A stretch of DNA of 64,000 nt, from positions 41,132 through 105,131 of the forward strand of contig CAYQVO010000008.1 of the NCBI GenBank assembly GCA_964421085.1. Reading direction: 5' to 3'. Shown here one piece after another: positions 36,442-44,712 of the stretch. This DNA comes from CAYQVO01 sp964421085 (GTDB taxonomy: Bacteria; Bdellovibrionota_C; UBA2361; CAYQVO01). Under the pieces are notes generated by a model. It was given only the letters and a program-made list of their open reading frames with translations. It did no database searches and was not told the origin of the DNA. Both the position numbers and the translations under genes were made by a program. Positions within the stretch are counted from its first letter, which is position 1, and every line of letters starts with the position of its first letter.

Positions 36442-36697
36442 TCAGACAGCTCCAATCTCCATTTGAGTTCTCCTGATACTGGAAACTTCAGTATAATAAA
36501 AGCTCGTGGTCCTGGCCCCCAAAATGGAAAATGGAAGCAGGGATAGCGCGGGCAGTCATTCCTCCTCAGGAGAATACTGCAAACAAGGTGCCACGAGGAT
36601 CGGCGTTCCAGACGGTCTGCCCGGCAATTGGGGCTTGAGCGGTCCGGGAAGGGGCAGGACGAGCGGCGGGACGACTGATAAGGCATCGATCTTTCTT
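36442..36697. other. Divergent region between fliG and the sugar kinase gene
   Basis: 256 bases. TATAAT occurs at 36492-36497 on the plus strand and may be the -10 box of the kinase gene, but I see no good -35 at normal spacing. The plus strand is open from 36506 in frame with the kinase, but that extension (GSHSSSGEYCKQG) does not look like protein sequence of the family. Confidence 0.4.
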
Positions 36698-37725
36698 ATG
36701 AAAGAGAAGCTGATAGCATTGTTCAAGGCGCACTTTTCAGAGGACGTTGCCGCTGTCTCAGAGGTGAAAGCGCACGCCTCACGCAGGCAGATGTTCCGCC
36801 TCCGAGGTAAAGGAAACCTGGCAGTCAGTGTCGCCAATTCTGACATAAAGGAAAATACCGCCTTTATTGAATTCACGCGTCATTTCCGCTACCGAGGTCT
36901 CCCGGTTCCGGAGATTTACGGAATTAACCTTAGGGAGGGTCTTTATCTCATGGAGGACCTGGGAGATACGACCTTCTTCGACGTGCTGGACAAATCCCGG
37001 GAGCATGGAGAGGCGCCGAATTCAAAATGCCGAAGCCTTCTTTTTCAAATTCTCACGATGCTTCCGCGATTTCAGGTGGATGGCGCTGAAGGGCAGCATC
37101 TTTTTTTCTGCCATCCATCGCGAGAGTTCGACAAGGCAGGAGTGCTGCGCGACATGTATTTCTTCGAGCGCGAGTTTCTTAAGCGAACGAACGTAAAATA
37201 CAGCAGCGAAGTTCTTTACCGGAATTTCGAAGATATTGCGGCATTCATTCATGGCTCAGGCTGCCGCTATTTCATGTACCGGGATTTTCAATCGAGAAAC
37301 GTAATGATTCGTGACGACAGGCCTTTCTTCCTGGATTATCAGGGCGGATGCAAAGGGCCGCTCCAGTACGATGTAGTCTCGTTCCTTTACCAGTCAAAAG
37401 CCAATCTTCCCCAGGATCTGCGCGATGAGGCGACAGAAGAATATCTCGACGTTATTTCTTCAATGAAACCATTTCCCCGCGAGGACTTTTTTTTTATCTC
37501 GACGCTTTCATACTTATACGTCTTCTGCAGGTGCTTGCCACCTACGGCGTCCAGGGTCCTGGGCTCGGAAAGTCCTGCTTTCTGGAGAGCATCCCGAACG
37601 CGGTTGGAAATCTGATGGTGAGACTTCCGTCGCTCAATACACCAGTTCAAATGCGCGAGCTGAGGTCGGTATGCGGACAGATCGTCGACCAGTTCAACAA
37701 GGGCAGCCTGGTCAAGATGGCTTGA
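36698..37725 (+). CDS. amgK: AmgK-like sugar phosphotransferase (APH fold), frameshifted near 37520
   Basis: Starts MKEKLIALFKAHF at 36698. Kinase-like APH fold: ATP-site region LAVSVANSD, GLYLMEDLGD (hinge), catalytic FMYRDFQSRNVMI (Asp and Asn of HxDxxxxN, with Tyr replacing His) and metal site FLDYQGGCKGPLQYD. The family includes AmgK, the anomeric MurNAc/GlcNAc kinase of peptidoglycan recycling. After SYLYVF (about 37519) the true C-terminus lies one frame over: LQVLATYGVQG through FNKGSLVKMA, ending at 37725. One missing base, such as a C after GTCTTC, restores it. Without correction the protein ends at 37615 with unrelated residues. A MurU-like gene two genes downstream supports the AmgK reading. 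Confidence 0.78.
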
Positions 37726-37792
37726 CTCCAATGTCGCGCAGCTGCCTGAATCTCTCTTGTTCATAATTTCTCCACGGTAAATACTGACACGC

Positions 37793-39509
37793 ATGGAACC
37801 ATCCTGTTTTCTGCCCGATCCCGAAACAGACATCCGGCCTGAAGTTCTCGACCCGCTTCTGCAGGATGACAAAGCTCCATCCCGGCTTCTCTCCATTATT
37901 AGCCGGGGCCGGAATGATAATTACATGGGAAATTTCCTCTGGCGGCTCAGCGCCAGCCTGAATAAACATGCGAAGAACATAGCAACTCTGAATGTGCGTA
38001 ACGAGGTTGAGCTTGTCGTAGCGGACTGGGGAAGTGAAGTACCCCTTTATGACGCGCTTGATTTAACAGATGAGGCGCGTGAAATTGTGCGCTTCATAAT
38101 GGTGCCGCCCGATGTCGCCGCACGCTGCAATGGAGACAGTACATACTCTGGTGTCCATCCTCTCAATACAGCCGCCCGCCGTACGAGGGGGGCGGTATAT
38201 TTTCTTTCCTGATTCCGACGTAATTGTTCCCCTCGAATCATTCGCCCTGCTTCTGCGACACTGCCGCGAGGGGCATATCAACGGACTTTCACTGGAGGAG
38301 AATTTCTTCTGGGGATCGAAATATCACATTCCCAACCAGATCGTGCAGCGGCAACCCTCTCTTGAGCAGATAGACGATATGATAGCCCGCAACTGGCAGA
38401 GCTTCCTGTTTGAAGAGCTCGATAAAATCGAATTCTGCGGGGGCGGAGTCGGTCTTCTGATGAACAGGGATATATGGTTTGAAAGCCGCGGCTGCGATGA
38501 GAGTCTCATTTACTGGGGGTGGTATGATGTCGACTGGCACAGACGACTCAAGCACCGTTACCGGTGGGACAGGCTCGAAGAGCACAATATTAAGCTCTTC
38601 CATCTCGAGCACTATTCGGCCCGCCAGGAGAAAGGTTCGCAGGAGCTGGAAAACAAACAACCGCCGAACCGGCATATCGAACCGGTGCGATATGCACCGA
38701 ACCGATCGGACTGGGGGCTTCGGAACGAGGTTTTGTCTCTTGTCGATGGCTTCGGAGAAGTCGCCGCTCCTCTAAATGATGCGAAAACTCCGGTTCTACA
38801 CCGGACAGTCCGGCAGATCGTCGAAGAGAGCACCTTCTACAGAAAGCAGGCTGCGACGCGAGGCTCCGGCAACGTCAGAGGCGGGCCTCCGCATCCGTTA
38901 TTGATGAATTTCATCAATCGGACCCGCCCGGAGTCAATCGCTCAGATTTCGTGCGGCACTTTGTCCGAGCATGTCGATTTCTTCGCGACTCTTCCATTCG
39001 TAAAAAAAGTCTATTGTTTCGACCTGTGGAAAAGTGAATGCCTGGTTGCTTCGAAGAGGCACCTTTTGAGACCGGAAATACAAAACTCGCTTTACACGGA
39101 GTTTCCTGCAAATGTGCTCGGCTCGGGCGGGAGCGGGAAGGTTTATCCTGTGAAGCTACCTGCATCTGAGGTGCCTCAGTTCTGCGTCAGGCATAATCTT
39201 CGTTTTGATCTCATATACTACAAGGATGAACGGGAGCTTGAGGGGATAAGGACCGACATCCGGAGATGGCTCCCTCTCCTCTCGCCAGGAACGGTCATAT
39301 ACGGCAACGGTGGACCGATGCATTTCAGCCTTTATCGCATGACGGAGGAGTTCGACCAGTCATTGATAGCCGGCGGATTTCGCCACTTCGAACTTGGGGG
39401 ATACTGGTGTATCATCCCCGAGAAGATTTTCGAGGAAATGAAGCCGATGCTTCAGCAGTATGCGCTTGACTATGTCAAGGTGATGGAGGAATTCGGGAGC
39501 CGGAAATAA
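37793..39509 (+). CDS. GT2-type glycosyltransferase fused to a methyltransferase-like domain, frameshifted near 38208
   Basis: Begins MEPSCFLPDPETD at 37793. The N-terminal GT-A part: RLLSIISRGRNDNYMGNF, VVADWGSEVPLYD and, after the shift, FPDSDVIVPLESF (DxD metal site), then IYWGWYDVDWHRRL (galactosyltransferase-type acceptor motif). At about 38208 one extra base moves the frame from TRGAVYF to FFPDSDV; removing one base restores a continuous protein of about 570 residues. The C-terminal part (about 370-570) resembles a SAM-methyltransferase or its relic (VKKVYCFDLWK, FDLIYYKDERELEGIRTDI, WLPLLSPGTVIYG). It lies between the AmgK-like and MurU-like genes and probably builds a surface or cell-wall glycan. 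Confidence 0.75.
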
Positions 39510-39706
39510 GAAGATGGCGAGACGGGACTCGATCACGCAGTCCGCGACTTTCAGGATGAAGGCCCGGCAGTCGAGCTCTTTAATGGTACCGCGCTTTCTC
39601 TCGTCCGGCAGGCAGCGGCTGCTTGTGATGAGCTGAAATACCGTCATCTGACGGGGGTGTTTGGATGCTCCGGCGGACGGCCCTCTTTGAGCGGAAAGAA
39701 AACCTT

Positions 39707-40459
39707 ATGAAGGCAATGATTCTCGCAGCGGGTCTGGGAACACGACTCAAAGAAATTACTCAGGCCATACCGAAGTGTCTCGTGGAAGCCGGCGGCCTCA
39801 CGATGATTGAGCATACTATTTTTGCCCTTCGGAAAGCCGGGGTAGACTTTGTCGTCATAAATCTCCATTACCTTGCCGAGCGTGTGCTGGAATTCTTTTC
39901 ATCGAAGCGATTCGAGGGAATTTCCATTAATTTTTCTCATGAGGAGGATCTTCTCGGGACCGGAGGCGGATTGCTCAATGCCGCGCAGTTTTTTCAGGAC
40001 TGTGACGCATTCGTAGTTCATAATGCCGATGTCTACAGCACCGTCGACCTTGCATCTGCAATCAGAAGACACAGGGAATCAAAAGCGATTGCGACACTGA
40101 TTGTGATGGAGCATGAGTCTTCGCGTACGTTGCTGTTTGACAGGCATGGGCAGCTGGCGGGGTGGCGTACGGAAGAAAGGATTGAACCCGCCGGATTGCC
40201 GCTCGCAGACCTCAGTGAGACGGCATTTACCGGGATTCAAATCCTTTCCCCGGAGATCTTCCCGGTGCTTTCCGATGAAAAGCCTCCATTCTCGATAATA
40301 TCGTCATACATGAAGGCTGCCGCCCGGGGAATGAGTATAAAAAGCTACCATGTACCATCAAATGCGTTCTGGATCGACGTCGGAACTCCTGAAAAACTTC
40401 GGGAATTACAGGCATTTATGGAGTCCGGGGGGTCTTCGGGCGGCGAGATTTCTCCTTAA
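39707..40459 (+). CDS. murU: MurU-like sugar-1-phosphate nucleotidyltransferase
   Basis: 250 residues from the ATG at 39707 (MKAMILAAGLGTRLKEIT), chosen over the upstream frame because this is the family N-terminus. The nucleotide-binding LAAGLGTRL...PKCLVEAGG, HEEDLLGTGGGLLNA, VVHNADVYSTVDL (metal-binding Asp) and FWIDVGTPEKL mark NDP-sugar pyrophosphorylases; the short length fits MurU (MurNAc-1-phosphate uridylyltransferase). In Pseudomonas, AmgK and MurU together recycle cell-wall MurNAc to UDP-MurNAc. The AmgK-like kinase is nearby, separated by one glycosyltransferase gene. A different NDP-sugar cannot be excluded. Confidence 0.8.
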   Translation: MKAMILAAGLGTRLKEITQAIPKCLVEAGGLTMIEHTIFALRKAGVDFVVINLHYLAERVLEFFSSKRFEGISINFSHEEDLLGTGGGLLNAAQFFQDCDAFVVHNADVYSTVDLASAIRRHRESKAIATLIVMEHESSRTLLFDRHGQLAGWRTEERIEPAGLPLADLSETAFTGIQILSPEIFPVLSDEKPPFSIISSYMKAAARGMSIKSYHVPSNAFWIDVGTPEKLRELQAFMESGGSSGGEISP

Positions 40460-40513
40460 GGAAAAATGAACCCCATGCCGATACTTCTTTCGTGACTCAC
40501 GGGGGAGGAATGC

Positions 40514-42039
40514 GTGGGATCGTCGCTGGAAAAAAAACGTAAAACAAACGATGGACTGTCGTCTGAGCAGTCGGCTTACATCGAAGAAGGCTGGTTTCCG
40601 GCAAATGGAAAGCTGTTGAGGCAGATCCAGGGAAAGATAGCGGCGAAGGAATATGCCGACACCGCCGGACTTGTCGACGATCTGAAGAAAGACTTTTCGC
40701 TTTTCACTTACGCTTTGCGGAATTACCTCAGTCTCGATGGGGTAGATGATCGTGCATACGAGACGAATCCGATGCGCATACTCCATCAAGCGGATATGTC
40801 TGCGTTGTCGTCGATACTTGAAGCCGGCGAAAGCATGATAAGCACGCATTCCTTTGCGGAAATGTCGCGTGACCAGGGGTTGTGCCTGAAGAATGCCCTG
40901 ATCAGTTCCAGTACGGCGGAAATCCTTGCGCAGAAAGCGGGTGTGCAGAAAGGAATGAGTTTCTCCGCAGCGCTGCTTCGGCAGGTGGGTATTAACCTCG
41001 TAGCATGGAATTATCCGCGCATTTACGCGAAAGCGCTCACAACGATGACCTCGGAGGGAAAAGGCAACATCGAATGGCAGCTTTCGAAAGTTCTTGGATT
41101 CAGTCCCAGAAGCATAGGTGTCAAACTGACCCTTCCGGGCCCGGTACACCCGGGTCTTCTGACAATGCTTGGCGAAGCGCCAGGTACAGAAGGAGACGAA
41201 GCACCACCGGAGATACCGGAAGAAATCACGCTTGCTGCCAAGTTCTGTACCATCGGCGAAACCTTTGCCAGGGTGAGCGACCCCGAGCATTTTCCGATCT
41301 CGCAGAAAGACTGGAACGAGGTGCTTCAGGACGTGAATTATTACCTGGGACAGGACGGCATCGCGAAAATACTCACTGAAATCAACGGAAACCTCACGCT
41401 GTACTCGTCGGTCACGCCCAAAAACTTCGATATAACGCTGAGTCCGGAGAAAAACGTAAAGCTCAGCAGCCTGTACCACGGGAAGAGACTACTGGCGGCC
41501 AATCCCTTCATTCCGAAATGCAACGATCTTCTCCGAACCAAATTTCAGTCGGTGTACTCGGCGATAAACCCGGGAGAAGTTTCGATTCGTGCTCTTGAAA
41601 TCCTCCTTTCCGAAGTCATTCCATGGGCGGGCTTTACACGGGGCTGCCTCTATTTCATGGACAGAAGTGAAACCTATCTNNNNNNNNNNTGTCCTATATG
41701 AAACATATCAAAAGTTCCTTGTGTGAAACCTATCTTATACCGCGGCTGAAAATCGGTGAGGGCTCAATCAAGCGGTACAGACCGATTCGATGTGAAACGG
41801 AAGTTTTTACGGATCATCCGATAGCAAACGCTCTCTTTTCGAGCATTCCAATCAAGCAGAAAGACATTCTTCTTCACGGCGAGAGAATCTCACATATATC
41901 CGGCTCGATTGGTGCGGCAGGCAAGGGGGGAGTCCTCTATCTTGAAATGTCGGAGGCCGTGGAAGACACCCTTAATAATGAACAGATGATCTGCTTCAGG
42001 GCCATCCAGCGCGCGGTGAACGACTGTCTGGGGTTTTAG
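40514..42039 (+). CDS. HDOD-domain-like protein, interrupted by a 10-N gap
   Basis: Starts with a GTG at 40514 that has GGAGGA upstream. The N-terminal 250 residues resemble an HDOD signalling domain: LLRQIQGKIAAKEYADTAGL, DLKKDFSLFTYALRNYLSL and the helix MSFSAALLRQVGINLVAW. No HD metal pair is evident, as is normal for HDOD. The C-terminal part (GYT-type GAF-like sequence around TRGCLYFMDRSETY) is cut by Ns at 41680-41689 and resumes as ETYLIPRLKIGEGSI through VNDCLGF at 42039. Sequence flanking the gap is duplicated, and collapsing it gives one open protein of about 490 residues. HDOD proteins act in bacterial signalling, including with c-di-GMP; the role here is unknown. Confidence 0.72.
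41680..41689. other. Assembly gap (10 N) with duplicated flanks
   Basis: Ten Ns within the HDOD gene. GTGAAACCTATCT occurs at 41667-41679 immediately before the gap and again at 41723-41735 after it, in the same coding phase. The gap is therefore most likely an unmerged contig overlap rather than missing sequence. Confidence 0.9.
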
Positions 42040-42127
42040 TGAACGTTTTCTGACGTGCAGCTCTCGGAATCCATAAGTCCGGCGCCTTGAATGACCGTGA
42101 TTTTTGTCTTATCCTCATTTTCTCGCC

Positions 42128-43159
42128 ATGAACTCCCGCATCAGAAATACGGCAGTCAACCTTTCCCTCGCTTTTTTCGGCGTAATGCTTGCAGTTGCCG
42201 TTTCGGAGATTGCTCTTGCAATACTCCTCAGGCCGAAGAAAGGCGCCGAATTCGAGAATCTGGAAGAGCTGCACAAGACCCTTCGGGAATCGAAGGCGCT
42301 GTACGAGAAGCAGGATAAGACTGAATCTGTGCCGATGGCCGCAGTCGTCACGGACGTTCCCGACGACAGGATAATTTACGAACTTCGACCGAACCTCGAC
42401 GTGATATTTACGGGCGTTCCCGTGAGGACAAATGAATCTGGAATGCGGGGGCCTGCTGTGACGAAAGAAAAACCTGCAGGCACTTTCCGAATCGGTATTC
42501 TCGGCGATTCTTATGCGTTTGGATGGGGGGTAAACGAGGACAGGGCGTTCGGGCATGTGCTCGAAGAACTTCTCAACGCACGTTTCAAAGGATCTCCGCG
42601 CGTTGAAGTCCTCAACTTCGCGGTGCCCGGGTATTCCACCTTCCAGCAGGTCGCCGCCTTTGAACGCAGGTGGGTGGACTTCAATCCGGATGCAGTGCTC
42701 GTATTCTTTGTCGACAATGATTTTGATCTTCCGTTTCTTGTCCGCGATTTCTCAGGGAGCGGAAAACTCGTAAAAAGCTTCAGCCTCTTCCGTCTCGGCT
42801 CGAAAGCTTTTCATCCCGGCCGTTCCAGGGAGATAGTGGCTGAAAAAGGTCTCGATCCGAATACTATGCTTGCAGAATTTGAACGGTTTACGAGTGAACG
42901 GAATATCCGGCTGTTCCTGGCGATAAATCCGGCAAAGGGCGAAAAAAAAGTGCGAAAAAAACTGACTGTGCTCAAAAAACACCCGGGTATTCATCTGATC
43001 GAAATGAGGGAGTCATATAGAAATATCGTTAACTCTCATGAATACACTGAGGAAGATCTCAATCTCCCGCGCGATGAACACCCATCCCCTCTCCGGCACA
43101 GAATTTACGGGGAACTTCTTGTTCCGGCGTTTGAAGGGGAGATTTCAATTACACATTAG
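42128..43159 (+). CDS. Membrane-anchored SGNH/GDSL hydrolase
   Basis: 343 residues from the ATG at 42128 (MNSRIRNTAVNLSLAF); the frame extends 5' without family-like residues. One N-terminal transmembrane helix (LAFFGVMLAVAVSEIALAIL) anchors a periplasmic domain. SGNH blocks: IGILGDSYAFGWG (Ser nucleophile, block I), VLNFAVPGYST (Gly, block II), LVFFVDNDFD (Asn, block III) and RDEHPSPLRHR (Asp/His, block V). Such enzymes deacetylate or O-acylate surface polysaccharides; the setting beside glycan genes agrees. Independent transcription is possible. Confidence 0.87.
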   Translation: MNSRIRNTAVNLSLAFFGVMLAVAVSEIALAILLRPKKGAEFENLEELHKTLRESKALYEKQDKTESVPMAAVVTDVPDDRIIYELRPNLDVIFTGVPVRTNESGMRGPAVTKEKPAGTFRIGILGDSYAFGWGVNEDRAFGHVLEELLNARFKGSPRVEVLNFAVPGYSTFQQVAAFERRWVDFNPDAVLVFFVDNDFDLPFLVRDFSGSGKLVKSFSLFRLGSKAFHPGRSREIVAEKGLDPNTMLAEFERFTSERNIRLFLAINPAKGEKKVRKKLTVLKKHPGIHLIEMRESYRNIVNSHEYTEEDLNLPRDEHPSPLRHRIYGELLVPAFEGEISITH

Positions 43160-43373
43160 TGCAGAAGTCACTCCTGAAGTCCCGAGATTCTGCCGAGTCT
43201 TCTGTATTTGATTAGAGCGGGCTTTTTACAGCGATGGGACGGCAACCAGGATGCTTCCATGACCAGGATCATCTGCCCGTTTTATGCCCGGGATGCGCTG
43301 CGTTAATCATCCACCGGGGCATCAATGCTTACTATACTTCCGCGAAACGGGCAAAAACAAAGGAGCAGAAGCC

Positions 43374-43631
43374 ATGAGAAAATTTATTGCATCAGCGGCG
43401 ATTTTACTGTTGCTGCCGGGGTTTGTCCTTGCGGACGAAGGAAGGAAAAGCGCCGAGGAAAAGTTCTCCAGGTACGACAAGGATAAGGATGGAAAAATAA
43501 GCAGCGCAGAGTATCATGAAAAAATGACGGAGAAGTTCACAAGGTATGATAAAGATAAAGATGGATATCTCTCGAAAGAAGAATTCGAGATGAAGCACGA
43601 AGAAAAGAAGGACAAAAAGAAGGACAAGTAA
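43374..43631 (+). CDS. Secreted EF-hand protein
   Basis: 85 residues from the ATG at 43374, with AGGAG eight bases upstream. The signal peptide MRKFIASAAILLLLPGFVLA is cleaved before DEGRK. Two EF-hand calcium-binding loops follow: DKDKDGKISSAE and DKDKDGYLSKEE, then a Lys/Glu-rich tail (EEKKDKKKDK). It probably binds calcium in the periplasm or outside the cell. GCCATT/AATGGC at 43634-43651 just after the stop could form a hairpin but lacks a T-tract. Confidence 0.9.
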   Translation: MRKFIASAAILLLLPGFVLADEGRKSAEEKFSRYDKDKDGKISSAEYHEKMTEKFTRYDKDKDGYLSKEEFEMKHEEKKDKKKDK

Positions 43632-43786
43632 GCGCCATTAAAAGAAATGGCAGCTGGAGATTGCCCTGGGCTTGATGGGCGTGCTTTCTCTTCTGATTCT
43701 CTTTGCGCCTGGCAGCCTGCTGCTTCTGAAGATCAGCTGACCGGGAAATTGATCTCCGCCATACTCACGGTTTCGTGGTCCATCGA

Positions 43787-44269
43787 TCAGAAAGGAATAT
43801 CATCATCGTCGAAGGTGACTTCCTCCGGGCTGCTCGAAATCTCGTCTGCCGTCTTGATATCCTCGAAAGGGTTTATTTCGTTCTGGGACGCCCCGGCCGA
43901 TGCTCCGCCCGCGGAAGTTCCGGCGGCGTAGTCCCCCTTTGAGCCGATGAACTGAACTGACTGGGCCAGGATTTCCGTCGTGTAGCGATCCTTGCCCTCC
44001 TTATCCTGCCATTTCCGGGTCTGAATGCGTCCCTCAATGAAGACCTCACGGCCTTTCTTCAGATAGTTCGAACAGTTCTCCGCAGATTTGCCGAACACCA
44101 CAATGTTGTGCCACTCGGTATGATCAGACCACTGACCGCCCGCATCTTTGCGACGCTCGGTGGTCGCGAGAGAGAAATTGCAGATGGGAGTCTGATTCTG
44201 GGAAAATCTGAGATCGGGATCTTTGCCGAGACGGCCGAGAAGCAACACTTTATTAACGCCTGCGCTCAT
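43787..44269 (-). CDS. ssb: Single-stranded DNA-binding protein
   Basis: 160 residues. OB-fold signatures: NKVLLLGRLGKDPDLRF, ICNFSLATTER, TEWHNIVVFGKSAENCSNYLKKG, VFIEGRIQTRKW. The flexible Gly/Ala/Ser linker leads to the acidic tip DDDDIPF, the standard partner-binding C-terminus of SSB. It acts in replication, recombination and repair as a homotetramer. It is divergent from the DUF5710-like gene. Confidence 0.97.
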   Translation of the reverse strand: MSAGVNKVLLLGRLGKDPDLRFSQNQTPICNFSLATTERRKDAGGQWSDHTEWHNIVVFGKSAENCSNYLKKGREVFIEGRIQTRKWQDKEGKDRYTTEILAQSVQFIGSKGDYAAGTSAGGASAGASQNEINPFEDIKTADEISSSPEEVTFDDDDIPF

Positions 44270-44505
44270 GACTATCGAATGCCTCCAGTAAAATTGGTAA
44301 CTACATCAGTATCGGAAAAAGTGGCCAGGAGTTTCCTCGGTATTGGAACCGTTCTGAATAAGTAGCACTATTTTGTCGGCCGCGACAAGACTTCGCCGGC
44401 GCTTCCTCCTGCGGACGGGCATGATGCGATAATCTCTCCTCCTTTACGCAACTTTTTCTCCTTATTCACGATACATATGTCATTGAAACATAAGGAGATA
44501 ACGCA

Positions 44506-44682
44506 ATGATTAAGCGAGGCATAATTCTTACGGTACCTTTCAGCGAAAAGGAAGAGGTCAAAGTGCTCGGAGCGTGGTGGGACCCCGAGATAAAAAAATG
44601 GTTCGTGCCGAAAGGAAAAGATCCGGCACCGTTTCAGAAATGGATCGGGGCCGAAGAAGAAGAGTTCGACGATGCAGAATAG
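44506..44682 (+). CDS. Small DUF5710-like protein, 58 residues
   Basis: An ATG at 44506 with TAAGGAG eight bases upstream opens a 58-residue frame to TAG at 44680-44682. FSEKEEVKVLGAWWDPEIKK then WFVPKGKDPAPFQKWI is the DUF5710 pattern (EKxxxKxLGAxWDPxxKxWYVP), a short module also found in larger DNA-processing and mobile-element proteins. Here it stands alone. Its function is unknown; the acidic tail (EEEEFDDAE) is noteworthy. It is divergent from ssb. Confidence 0.8.
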   Translation: MIKRGIILTVPFSEKEEVKVLGAWWDPEIKKWFVPKGKDPAPFQKWIGAEEEEFDDAE

Positions 44683-44712
44683 AGCGCGATCCGCAGAATA
44701 ATGTCACAGGAG

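Noticed and set aside
40406..41479. 357-codon frame antisense to the HDOD-like gene
   Set aside because: The opposite strand carries a plausible HDOD protein with a ribosome-binding site; the antisense product is rich in Arg, His and Phe in a random-looking pattern.
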